From Clostridium sp. Marseille-P2415 (GTDB lineage Bacteria > Bacillota > Clostridia > Lachnospirales > Lachnospiraceae): a stretch of DNA of 58,952 bases. The stretch spans positions 2,493,708-2,552,659 of the forward strand of contig NZ_LT732526.1 in the NCBI RefSeq assembly GCF_900155545.1, given 5' to 3'. The first letter of the stretch is position 1, and each line of letters starts with the position of its first letter. Made by a program: the position numbers and the translations under genes. The notes beneath the pieces are model-generated. The model did no database searches, was not told where the DNA came from, and saw nothing but the letters and a program-made list of their open reading frames with translations. Below, piece by piece: positions 51,786-58,952 of this stretch.

Positions 51786-53495
51786 TTAAAACATCAAACT
51801 CCGGCACCGGTTAAATGCTGCGAAAATCTCCTGCCTTCTTGGAAGTGCAAGATCAACAGGCAGATAGCCGTCCTCTTCCAGAGAAGCCAGTCCGTGGTCC
51901 CTGACCTTTTTCTCCAGCTCATCCACCACCTGGACCAGCGTCCTTTTACCGTTGATCAAATGACTTGCCCCATATTTCAGGAAATAACCCAGTGCTGCAA
52001 TCTGTTCCGTATCCGCGAGCTGTTCCACAAACCGCAGATCCACCACTTCCCGGCCAATTTTAAGGCTGTCCCGTCCTAAGACCTTCATCCGGAAACGTTC
52101 CTCTTTTCCTCCTGTGTGCAGACCGGAGGGAACGCGATGAAGGCTCACTAAAGACACTGGCAGAGAATGAACTTCTTCCCCATAAGCTCCTGCCGCTTCT
52201 TTTGCAAGCCCGGTAATTTCCTTCGGCAGATAAGAATCCATCTGGATAACATGATCGGCCACATGGAAATAAGCCCCTGAGCTCCCTGCGACCAGAATGG
52301 TAGAAATCCCATTCTGGTCATAAAGTCCCCTTACCCGTTCTATAAAAGGGGTGATAGGCTCTTTCTCCCGGTTCACCACCTGCTGCATCAGCTGATCCCT
52401 TATCATAAAGTTAGTGGCACTGGTGTCCTCATCTACCAGAAACACATGGGCTCCGCTTTCCATGGCTTCCACCACACCGGCGGCCTGTGAGGTGCTTCCG
52501 CTGGCATCCTCTGTACAGAAATGGATCGTGTCCCGTTTATCGGGAAGATTCTTTATAAACAGAGAGATATCCACTTCCCTGACGCTTCTTCCGTCCTCAG
52601 CTCTTAATTTCACAGCCGAAGCATCGGTGATCACCAGTTCCCTGCCGTCCCCTGCAATGTGATTGTAAATGCCGCATTCCAGAGATTTCAGCAACGTGGA
52701 TTTTCCGTGATAGCCTCCTCCTACGATCAGAGTAACGCCTTTGGGAATGCCCATTCCCTTTATCTTTCCTCGGTTAGGAAGGCTTAATTCCACCTCCATA
52801 CGTTCAGGAGCCTGAAAGGGCACCGCCTTTTTTAAAGGCTTTTTTGACACGCCGGACTGGCGCGGAAGAATAGAACCGTTTGCTACAAACGCCGCCAGAT
52901 CCATGGCTGCAAGCTGCCTCCTTATCTCTTCCTGATCTTCGGAAAGCTTTCTCACTTCTTCTACCCGGATTTTTTCTTCAACCGTATATTTTCCGAAAAA
53001 ACAGGTCTCAGCTACACAGGCAGGCAAAAAATCAAAAAGTATTTTTATAAGCTCCGCAGAATTAATCGTCCTGCCATTGGCCGGGAACCCGACTTCCAGT
53101 CTTAGCAGCAGGCTTCCATCCGCCTCCCGGATGCAGCAGGCCGTCCGCTCTAAAATCTCCTGGCCCGGACAGCTTACTGTAATAAGACCGCTTTTCCCGG
53201 ACCCCTTTGCCTTAAACTGAAACGGTTCCACCTTTTCCCCGAAACGCCTTAAGAGATAATCCTCAAGGGCAATTCTCTTATAATACCGGTCATAGGAGGC
53301 AGCGGGAAACCCCGCTCTTTTCCCGTCCACGCGGATGCTGACTCTGGAAGGCGAAGCAAAAGGATCTCCCTGTACATGGTCAACAGAAAGCACATAATCA
53401 GGAAAACGGTATTCTCCCTTCGCCCCCTTATAGGCAGGATACCCTTTCCTGTCTATGGAACGAAGAAACTGTCTCAAATCTTCGGATGCTTTCAT
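51786..53495 (-). CDS. Predicted ABC-class ATPase (COG3044 family)
   Basis: 569 residues. The Walker A VGGGYHGKSTLLKSLECGIYNHIAGDGRE is the diagnostic signature, with VFLVDEDTSATNFMIRD as Walker B and ILVAGSSGAYFHVADHVIQMDSY near. The N-terminal FRSIDRKGYPAYKGAKGEY-like region fits too. This soluble ATPase family is widespread but of unknown function. GGAGGAGGGGAGA precedes the ATG. Confidence 0.9.
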   Translation of the reverse strand: MKASEDLRQFLRSIDRKGYPAYKGAKGEYRFPDYVLSVDHVQGDPFASPSRVSIRVDGKRAGFPAASYDRYYKRIALEDYLLRRFGEKVEPFQFKAKGSGKSGLITVSCPGQEILERTACCIREADGSLLLRLEVGFPANGRTINSAELIKILFDFLPACVAETCFFGKYTVEEKIRVEEVRKLSEDQEEIRRQLAAMDLAAFVANGSILPRQSGVSKKPLKKAVPFQAPERMEVELSLPNRGKIKGMGIPKGVTLIVGGGYHGKSTLLKSLECGIYNHIAGDGRELVITDASAVKLRAEDGRSVREVDISLFIKNLPDKRDTIHFCTEDASGSTSQAAGVVEAMESGAHVFLVDEDTSATNFMIRDQLMQQVVNREKEPITPFIERVRGLYDQNGISTILVAGSSGAYFHVADHVIQMDSYLPKEITGLAKEAAGAYGEEVHSLPVSLVSLHRVPSGLHTGGKEERFRMKVLGRDSLKIGREVVDLRFVEQLADTEQIAALGYFLKYGASHLINGKRTLVQVVDELEKKVRDHGLASLEEDGYLPVDLALPRRQEIFAAFNRCRSLMF

Positions 53496-53620
53496 TCTCC
53501 CCTCCTCCAGGATTCCCGCTCCTGTCTGTTATCATGAAGATCCGTAATAAACATGGTATTCCCTATGATTGCAGGGGCGGCATTTTTTCTTACTTTTGTA
53601 GCATTTATTTTTCTACCCAT
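53492..53620 (-). CDS. Possible 42-residue leader ORF upstream of the ATPase
   Basis: Begins MGRKINATKVRKNAAPAI, ends ESWRRGE, basic. Its TGA overlaps the ATPase ATG (ATGA). The ribosome binding site is weak. It lies after a sigma-A promoter. I do not recognise it; it may be a leader peptide or chance. Confidence 0.35.
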   Translation of the reverse strand: MGRKINATKVRKNAAPAIIGNTMFITDLHDNRQERESWRRGE

Positions 53621-53668
53621 TTTATAACATCCACTTTCAATTATTTTTTAGTATTCGCTCTTTTAAAA

Positions 53669-53697
53669 TTTTACCTTAAATACTTTTATAATGCAAC
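53669..53697 (-). promoter_or_regulatory. Promoter for the ATPase-rex-lysR genes
   Basis: Minus strand: -35 TTGCAT (53692-53697), 17-base spacer, -10 TAAAAT (53669-53674). Confidence 0.55.
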
Positions 53698-53737
53698 TAC
53701 TGCTGTAAACACTTCTTCTATTCTCAACTATACACAT

Positions 53738-53833
53738 AAAAAATAGCGCCCTGTCTCTGGTCGGATAAGCGCTATTTTTTAATCTTTATTCACCAGAACG
53801 GATAGGCTTGAGCTATCTTCCGGCTGTCTTGTT
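53738..53833 (-). ncRNA. Candidate small RNA of about 95 nt
   Basis: A perfect sigma-A promoter (next entry) is followed by a short transcript that ends in a terminator hairpin (AAAAAATAGCGC with GCGCTATTTTTT, 53738-53780). Between them is a small GATAG/CTATC hairpin and no ORF with a ribosome binding site. The terminator also works on the other strand. I do not recognise the RNA family. The remaining stretch 53869-53995 shows nothing else. Confidence 0.5.
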
Positions 53834-53839
53834 AAATAT

Positions 53840-53868
53840 ATTGTAGCATATCATGTATATAATGTCAA
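53840..53868 (-). promoter_or_regulatory. Strong promoter of the candidate small RNA
   Basis: Minus strand: -35 TTGACA (53863-53868), 17-base spacer, -10 TACAAT (53840-53845). Confidence 0.65.
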
Positions 53869-53995
53869 TTTTCCTTCCCCCTTGTTTATACTAAAAATTT
53901 CAGTTTTCCCGACTGGATTGCTACATAAAAAACTACTAACCTAATTTGATAGCTAATAGCTTTATCGTATTCAGCTATTTAGATTCAGATTATCT

Positions 53996-54463
53996 TTATT
54001 CTTTAGGATTCGGCTCTGGCGACCATGAAGTATTTAAATTGGCTCCACTAAAAATTCGTTTTAATCCATTAGATTTTTGCATATACATATCGGCATCAGG
54101 ATAATAGCAGGTATCCTCACTTTCATTTGTCCCAACATCCAAAATGGTCAAAATGTCGTTACCAGAATTATAAAATGTGTGGGCAATATTTTTTCCTGCC
54201 GGTTTTGCTATGAAATCCCCCTGTCTAACGGTTTTTTCCTCATCATTAAGGCGTAGAGTTCCCGTTCCGGAAAGGATCATAAAAAATTCTTCCTGCTGTG
54301 AATGGCTGTGATATTTCGTACTGTACGCTTTGGGTGGGACATAATCAATATTTACATAAATTTTTTGACTTCCTGCTGCTTCACCCAGTGATTTTGTAAT
54401 AAGACCAACAGCATCTTGCCAAATATATTGTTTTGATAATTTATCCACGCTATTTATATCCAA
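53996..54463 (-). CDS. Cupin-domain protein
   Basis: 155 residues. Cupin motif 1 is YHSHSQQEEFFMILSG followed by TGTLRLNDEEKTVRQGDF, and motif 2 is AGKNIAHTFYNSG, giving likely metal-binding His/Glu residues. The substrate is unknown. It stands alone, with GGGGGAA before the ATG. The region looks more AT-rich than its neighbours, so it may have been acquired. Confidence 0.85.
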   Translation of the reverse strand: MDINSVDKLSKQYIWQDAVGLITKSLGEAAGSQKIYVNIDYVPPKAYSTKYHSHSQQEEFFMILSGTGTLRLNDEEKTVRQGDFIAKPAGKNIAHTFYNSGNDILTILDVGTNESEDTCYYPDADMYMQKSNGLKRIFSGANLNTSWSPEPNPKE

Positions 54464-54609
54464 ATATAGTTCCCCCTTCGTAAATATAATTAATTTTTAC
54501 GGATAGAATACTAAAGATTTAGCTGACTATCTAAGTTAAGCTCCTGGAATACCTATGTTTCCTTGGGCTTTCTCTTATCTCAATATTCTATTTTTCTCTT
54601 CGTGAAATA

Positions 54610-55677
54610 TTACTGATTTTCGTTTTTGCTTACATTTTTAACATTTGGGGTCGTTCCTATAAACATTGCATCACCAAAGCTGAAGAAACGGTACCGCTCC
54701 CTGATTGCTTCCGCATAAGCATGGAGCACATGCTCCCGTCCGGCCAACGCGGAAACCAGCATCACCAGGGTAGATTCCGGCAGGTGGAAGTTGGTTATCA
54801 GACAGTCCAGAAGCTTAAATCGGTATCCTGGATAAATAAAGATTTCCGTCCATCCGCTTCCTGCCTTCAGAATTCCAGCTTCCGTAGAGGCGGATTCCAC
54901 CGTACGGCAGCTGGTAGTGCCCACGCATACGATCCGGCCGCCGTTTTTCTTCGCATCATTGACTTTTTTAGCCTCTTCCTCTTCCACCACATAAAACTCG
55001 GAATGCATATGATGCTCCTCAATCTCATCCACCTTCACCGGGCGAAAGGTACCCAGACCTACATGAAGGGTCACATGAGCGATGGAAACTCCCATATCCT
55101 CAATCTCTTTTAACAGTTCCTTTGTAAAATGCAGTCCGGCTGTGGGCGCGGCTGCGGACCCCTCATGTTTTGCATAAACAGTCTGGTAACGATTCTTATC
55201 CTGTAACTGGTGGGTGATATAGGGCGGCAGCGGCATCTGCCCCAAACGGTCCAGAATTTCTTCAAATATCCCCTCATAGGTAAACCGGATAAGCCGGTTT
55301 CCTTCCTCCACCACATCGATTATCGTACCTTTTAAGAGCCCGTCACCAAAGGAAATCACAGTTCCCACCCTTGCCTTTTTCCCAGGCTTTACAAGGGTTT
55401 CCCAAACGTCGTTATCTCTTCTTTTTAATAATAGTATTTCTATTTTTGCTTCTGTCCCATCTTTGACACCGAACAGTCTGGCCGGAATCACCTTGGTATC
55501 ATTAACGACCAGGCAGTCCCCTTTTTTTAAATAAGAAAGAACATCTCTAAAATGCCTGTGTTCTATCTCCCCGGTATGCTTATCTAATACCAGAAGCCTG
55601 GAAGCAGACCGGTCCTCCAGCGGATCCTGTGCAATCAGTTCCTGGGGCAAATCAAAATAAAAGTCTCTAACGTTCAT
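54610..55677 (-). CDS. queA: S-adenosylmethionine:tRNA ribosyltransferase-isomerase
   Basis: 355 residues; makes epoxyqueuosine in t[26 protein letters not shown] at the start, [23 protein letters not shown] and [22 protein letters not shown] are diagnostic. The ATG at 55675-55677 follows AAAGGAGAG; an in-frame start at 55851 would read into the upstream gap and is rejected. It lies 64 bases after the membrane-anchored gene. Confidence 0.95.
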   Translation of the reverse strand: MNVRDFYFDLPQELIAQDPLEDRSASRLLVLDKHTGEIEHRHFRDVLSYLKKGDCLVVNDTKVIPARLFGVKDGTEAKIEILLLKRRDNDVWETLVKPGKKARVGTVISFGDGLLKGTIIDVVEEGNRLIRFTYEGIFEEILDRLGQMPLPPYITHQLQDKNRYQTVYAKHEGSAAAPTAGLHFTKELLKEIEDMGVSIAHVTLHVGLGTFRPVKVDEIEEHHMHSEFYVVEEEEAKKVNDAKKNGGRIVCVGTTSCRTVESASTEAGILKAGSGWTEIFIYPGYRFKLLDCLITNFHLPESTLVMLVSALAGREHVLHAYAEAIRERYRFFSFGDAMFIGTTPNVKNVSKNENQ

Positions 55678-55741
55678 AAAGTAATTCTCTCCTTTGCCAA
55701 AAATGCCCCTCTGCACGGTGCCACGCAGAGAAGCATCTGTT

Positions 55742-56560
55742 TTACATATTATCCGGTTCGCTGCCTGAATCCGGAACGGCTTCTGTCTCTTCTGCAGAAT
55801 CCGCTTCCGTGCCCGGGGCGTTGTCTGTCCCTTCCGGCTCTTCCGTTCCATCCATCAGGATATGATAGACAGCCAGAAGATTTTCGTCAGACTTTAAGGC
55901 CTTCTCAAGGCCATCGTTCACTTCTTTTGCCATGGCCTGCACTCCGTCCGACCGGTTTGCCTCCTCCATATATTGGGACTGCTCTGCACTGGTATCAGCA
56001 ACCAGATAACGGCCTCCATCCGCAGCAGTCTTCGCATAGCATACGATCAGACTGGGCGCTAAGGTCTCCGCCTGCCGGAATTTGATATCAAACCTTGCAT
56101 AAACCACATAGTCGCCATCCTCCACGCCGGGGGCTGTATAGCATACCAGATTCTCAAAACTCTGATAAAATTTCACCTCTTCTTCCATCTTGGCACTTTG
56201 GTCATTCAGCTGCTCCTGAGTACACGTACCGCCATACACTTTTGAGAGTGCATCCGCATCACAAGTCTCTCTGGCTTTGAAATAAGCCTCCATCAAATCA
56301 TGGATCTCCGGTATGGCCTCTTCCTGAAGCGTAAAATCTGCTTTTACAGGCTCTTTCGCCGTACCTTCCTCATCTCCTGCAGGCGAGCCTTTCGCTGCCG
56401 CCGAAACATTTTCCGGCTCCTTACCTTCCTGACCGGGCTTATCCAATATAACTACGACAATTATCAATACTATCGCTATCAGCGGAATGGCCAGAAATTT
56501 TAAAACCCGTTTGGTTTCTTCTTTTGAGCCCTTTTTCCATTTTTCTAATAAGTCCTTCAT
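55742..56560 (-). CDS. Membrane-anchored protein with an NTF2-like extracellular domain
   Basis: 272 residues. A basic cytosolic start, one membrane helix (about 22-42: [18 protein letters not shown]), an acidic linker, and a globular part at about 75-230 with [24 protein letters not shown] and [11 protein letters not shown], which suggests an NTF2-like fold. A long acidic tail rich in E, D, T and G ends the protein. Function unknown. GGAGGTCAAGCC precedes the ATG. Confidence 0.78.
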   Translation of the reverse strand: MKDLLEKWKKGSKEETKRVLKFLAIPLIAIVLIIVVVILDKPGQEGKEPENVSAAAKGSPAGDEEGTAKEPVKADFTLQEEAIPEIHDLMEAYFKARETCDADALSKVYGGTCTQEQLNDQSAKMEEEVKFYQSFENLVCYTAPGVEDGDYVVYARFDIKFRQAETLAPSLIVCYAKTAADGGRYLVADTSAEQSQYMEEANRSDGVQAMAKEVNDGLEKALKSDENLLAVYHILMDGTEEPEGTDNAPGTEADSAEETEAVPDSGSEPDNM

Positions 56561-56634
56561 ATGGGCTTGACCTCCTGGAGAATCAATCTCCTCTTCATTC
56601 TAACAAAAAAACAGATAAAAATCAACAAATACTC

Positions 56635-56663
56635 TTGCGCTTTAAAAGAATCTATAGTAGAAT
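56635..56663 (+). promoter_or_regulatory. Promoter of tRNA-Arg
   Basis: -35 TTGCGC (56635-56640), 17-base spacer, -10 TAGAAT (56658-56663); the tRNA starts 10 bases later. Confidence 0.7.
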
Positions 56664-56672
56664 GTAAAAGAT

Positions 56673-56744
56673 GCATCTGTAGCTCAGTGGATAGAGCAGT
56701 GGCCTCCGGAGCCGCGTGCGTAGGTTCGATTCCTATCAGATGCA
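56673..56744 (+). tRNA. tRNA-Arg, anticodon CCG
   Basis: A full cloverleaf can be drawn: acceptor GCATCTG/CAGATGC, D-stem GCTC/GAGC, anticodon stem GTGGC/GCCGC with loop CTCCGGA (anticodon CCG), and T-arm GTAGG-TTCGATT-CCTAT. Discriminator base A; CCA is not encoded. T-rich sequence follows. A recombinase gene close to its 3' end suggests it is the attachment site of an integrated element. Confidence 0.95.
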
Positions 56745-56926
56745 CTTTTTGTTTATCTAATTTTAACCCTCTAAAAGCCTTTATTTTACAAGGTTTTCTC
56801 GGCTTTATTAGTTTTTCTCAATCCTAACTGTTTCCCTGATTTTACTACTTTTTACTGGTTTTTTCTGATTTTTACTGAAATATAATGGGTCTATAATGGA
56901 TGAGATAATGGGTCAAAATAATCCCT

Positions 56927-57907
56927 TTAAACCTTGGAAATACCGGACATTACATTTGTCATTTGATCGTTTAAAACGTGGATATATGTGCTGTATGTAG
57001 TTTTAATATCAGCGTGTCCCAGAAGTTTGCTAACAACGCTTATTTCTGTTCCAGCCTTTAACAAACGGGAAGCAAAGGTATGTCTGAGTGCGTGAATCGT
57101 ATAATCCTCTGCCCCTACAATACCTGGAACATTTTTATATGTTCTGAGAATATTCCGTTCTGACACATATCCTCCATCAACTGTGCTTGCAACATGGTCA
57201 GTCTTAATATTCTTGAGCTTATTATAATCCTTAATTTGTTTCAGAAGAGAAATAGCCATGTCATTCAAAGGTATCAACCGATTGCCTGATTCTGTTTTCG
57301 TAATATCGCAAAAAGTCTTTTTACTCTTTCCCACAACATATCCTTTATCATCACGTTCTTTTGCCTTAGTTAAGGTTTTATTTACCCTTAAACCTTTATT
57401 CTTAAAGTCAATATCGTCCCATTCCAATGCTAACGCCTCGCCAATTCGCATTCCTGCATTTAAAATCAGCAGCAGAACTGGCATATGCTTGAAGAACTGA
57501 TTATTACTCTGTCGTAATGTATTGTTGAACTCATACATTTTTTCAGTTATGTCTTCCGGCAAAATTTCTGTCTTTTTCGTTTTTACCTTCATATTACGTT
57601 CAATCGGCAATTGAACAGCAGGGCATGGATCAAAGGTTATATTTTGAGAATTGTAAGCACACTGGAATACTCCTTTAACAAATTCATAATGCTTCTTGAC
57701 TGTAGAATATGCCTTTGTGGACGATAAATCGTTTATCATTGCCTGAATGTCTTCTGATGATACATTTCCTAGTTGAATACAGCCTATGTAATTACAGACA
57801 GTATTGTACGTCTGCTCCAAACGATCATATGACACTGGCTTTAATATAGGATATTTAACTGTTTTCATCCAAAATTCTGCATAGTCCCGGAATGATGTGG
57901 CTTCCAC
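56927..57907 (-). CDS. Tyrosine recombinase / integrase with disrupted N-terminus
   Basis: 326 residues from GTG 57907. Core-binding domain at about 3-110, catalytic domain with the Arg in NAGMRIGEALALEW, HALRHTFASRLL and LGHADIKTTYSTYIH (His, Arg, His, Tyr). The frame continues upstream to 58075 and clearly encodes the usual N-terminal arm-binding domain (FLRKDGRYEYRYVAG, SFTAKTERELKRKI), but no start codon exists there and a TAA lies before it. An ATG at 58086 (MLFNFGK) would join with a one-base shift in GGAAAGGA. The gene is therefore probably inactive or shortened. It reads toward the tRNA-Arg, as in Tn916-like or phage elements. Confidence 0.85.
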   Translation of the reverse strand: MEATSFRDYAEFWMKTVKYPILKPVSYDRLEQTYNTVCNYIGCIQLGNVSSEDIQAMINDLSSTKAYSTVKKHYEFVKGVFQCAYNSQNITFDPCPAVQLPIERNMKVKTKKTEILPEDITEKMYEFNNTLRQSNNQFFKHMPVLLLILNAGMRIGEALALEWDDIDFKNKGLRVNKTLTKAKERDDKGYVVGKSKKTFCDITKTESGNRLIPLNDMAISLLKQIKDYNKLKNIKTDHVASTVDGGYVSERNILRTYKNVPGIVGAEDYTIHALRHTFASRLLKAGTEISVVSKLLGHADIKTTYSTYIHVLNDQMTNVMSGISKV

Positions 57908-58092
57908 TTTTACAGTATATTTAGTCCTGTCCTCATTATATTCCTTAATTTTACGTTTAAGTTCTCTTTCGGTTTTAGCAGTAAAAGACTTATATAACGC
58001 CTTTCCATCCGGCCTCTTACCGGCTACATACCGATACTCATATCGTCCATCCTTTCTTAAGAATCCTTTCCAAAATTAAAGAGCATAGACAA

Positions 58093-58152
58093 TCAATTTG
58101 ACCATGCAAAGATTTCCTGTAAGTCTGCTTTGTTGTAATAAATTTTTTCCAT
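58093..58152 (-). pseudogene. Excisionase (Xis) N-terminal stub
   Basis: 19 codons, MEKIYYNKADLQEIFAWSN, then TGA. The opening MEKIYYxKADLxEIF is like the start of short excisionases or MerR-type HTH proteins that precede integrases. The rest of the gene is missing, so a deletion probably removed the xis-int junction. GGGGGAAC precedes the ATG. Confidence 0.55.
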
Positions 58153-58187
58153 ATAGTTCCCCCTATCCTTAAATCCATATATGTAAA

Positions 58188-58216
58188 AGAGCCAACTATA
58201 TTTAATAGCCGGCTCT
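58188..58216 (-). terminator. Terminator after the transposase fragment
   Basis: AGAGCC(58188-58193)/GGCTCT(58211-58216) with inner ACTAT/ATAG pairs, followed on the minus strand by TTTTAC. Confidence 0.6.
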
Positions 58217-58256
58217 GTGTGTATTATGATGCCGTAAGATGCGCAGATTCTCTTAA

Positions 58257-58538
58257 TCATTTAGTAATTTTAGCACCATTTAGATATATCCCATCATCAC
58301 GAAATTCATAATTATTTAACGACTCAACGATATTAGACTGCTTCATAAACCCGTTACATGACTGTACATATAGTTCATTCCAATCATCAGTCAAAAGGCA
58401 GCTGCCGGAAGCTAACATGCCATAAGTGGTGTCAGCAGTAAACTTTCTGTCAGGTTTGGAAAGCTTACGGGAAATTTTATTTAAAAAAGTTAATATTTCC
58501 CGTTTTAAAATGTAAGTATTTGTAGTAAAATGAGCCAT
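58257..58538 (-). pseudogene. Transposase fragment
   Basis: 93 codons. The first 50 residues (MAHFTTNTYILKREILTFLN, KISRKLSKPDRKFTAD, TYGMLASGSCLLTD) match the start of DDE-type transposases common in Clostridia. After about residue 53 the sequence changes to an unrelated tail ending GIYLNGAKITK, so an insertion or deletion replaced the rest. AGGAGGATTCC precedes the ATG. Confidence 0.65.
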
Positions 58539-58619
58539 AAGGAATCCTCCTCTTTTTTGTTTAGTGAAGATTTTGTTTTGCAGCTTAATTTTACTATGAA
58601 AAGGAAGAAGATTCCTTAT
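58537..58619 (-). promoter_or_regulatory. Inverted repeat that can hide the transposase ribosome binding site
   Basis: ATAAGGAATC at 58537-58546 and GATTCCTTAT at 58610-58619 are complementary, and the stem can extend through the purine-rich AGGAGG. In a transcript entering from outside, the upstream arm would pair with the ribosome binding site and start region, a known way transposase genes avoid read-through expression. Confidence 0.5.
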
Positions 58620-58780
58620 ATTTTAAGCATTTTTTAAAGTTGTTTATAGAAGGAGTCATAAATTCGAGCCTCTGTGGATAAATCTGTGGAAACTCAAGTG
58701 ATAATTTAATAGACTTTACACTTTTGCTATGATATAATCCTTATATCTAATAGGGTAATCATAAAAAAGGGGCTGATATT

Positions 58781-58952
58781 ATGGCATTGACCAATGAAGA
58801 TTTGAAAGCCATAGCGGAATTAATGGACGAAAGAATTAAACCGCTAAAGGACGACATACGAGATCTGAAATCTGATATCCACAATCTGTCCGATATGATA
58901 GAGGTTCTAGAAATCAAGCAAGATGTTACATCGCATAAACTTGAAGATCTTA
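58781..58952 (+). CDS. Coiled-coil protein, start only (cut by window end)
   Basis: 57 codons visible: MALTNEDLKAIAELMDERIK, then DDIRDLKSDIHNLSDMIEVLE. Heptad-like charged helices; nothing more can be said. AAAAAGGGGC precedes the ATG. An extended -10 TGATATAAT lies about 50 bases upstream. Confidence 0.6.
   Translation, partial: MALTNEDLKAIAELMDERIKPLKDDIRDLKSDIHNLSDMIEVLEIKQDVTSHKLEDL

Noticed and set aside
53553-53630. Small hydrophobic plus-strand ORF (MVFPMIAGAAFFLTF) as a second type I toxin
   Set aside because: No ribosome binding site, and it lies opposite the 42-codon ORF and the ATPase leader.
53829-53845. TTGTTAA as a Rex site upstream of the rex operon
   Set aside because: Only one half-site matches; the other half is poor.
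54610-55851. Longer queA start at 55851
   Set aside because: The extra residues are unlike QueA and overlap the upstream gene; the ATG at 55677 begins the conserved [11 protein letters not shown].
56745-56926. A gene or second tRNA after tRNA-Arg
   Set aside because: Only T-rich sequence and no cloverleaf or ORF with a ribosome binding site.

Overview
The window looks like a chromosomal segment of a spore-forming anaerobic Firmicute, most likely a Lachnospiraceae member of the Lacrimispora/Enterocloster/Hungatella type. This rests on protein style and gene order, since no rRNA is present. The sporulation genes gpr and spoIIP, the clostridial order comEC-holA-rpsT-gpr-spoIIP-lepA, a two-subunit Fe-S serine dehydratase, Rex and an iron alcohol dehydrogenase all point that way.

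Layout. 1-4549: lepA (cut by the window edge), a compact type I toxin/antisense-RNA module, spoIIP, gpr and rpsT. 4631-19898: about 15 kb of contractile phage-tail genes with lysis genes and a repressor/ImmA switch, but no capsid, portal, terminase, replication or integrase genes. It has the gene content of an R-type tailocin (diffocin/PBSX-like) and sits between rpsT and holA. 19985-29844: holA, comEC, a GerMN lipoprotein, a sensor kinase, DegV, an ABC exporter and an unrecognised 415-residue protein. 30024-35255: glycolytic genes gap, pgk, tpi and gpmI, with a 52-bp tandem repeat between pgk and tpi and a candidate Rex operator at the gap promoter. 35412-42092: Na/phosphate transporter, PHP phosphatase, serine dehydratase, and a double-MerR regulator with an ABC transporter that share a promoter element. 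42147-50040: argH, YfhO, GtrA, ApbE, CbiK and an alcohol dehydrogenase. 50166-56560: LysR, Rex, a COG3044-type ATPase, a candidate small RNA, a cupin, queA and a membrane-anchored protein. 56673-58952: a tRNA-Arg(CCG) followed by a decayed integrative element (tyrosine recombinase with a broken N-terminus, excisionase stub, transposase fragment) and the start of a coiled-coil gene.

The most interesting system is the tailocin. Leftward transcription should start at a strong sigma-A promoter (18596-18624). A CI/ImmR-like repressor without a self-cleaving domain probably controls it through three similar operator sites, and an ImmA-type protease is encoded directly after the repressor. The tail chaperone pair carries a textbook A AAA AAC slippery heptamer directly before the upstream stop codon. 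The receptor-binding fibre has an internal duplication, and one small tail gene next to it is broken by several frameshifts.

The second compact system is the type I toxin-antitoxin module at 1189-1476. Both promoters, both terminators, the ribosome binding site and a hydrophobic 43-residue toxin can be read directly from the sequence.
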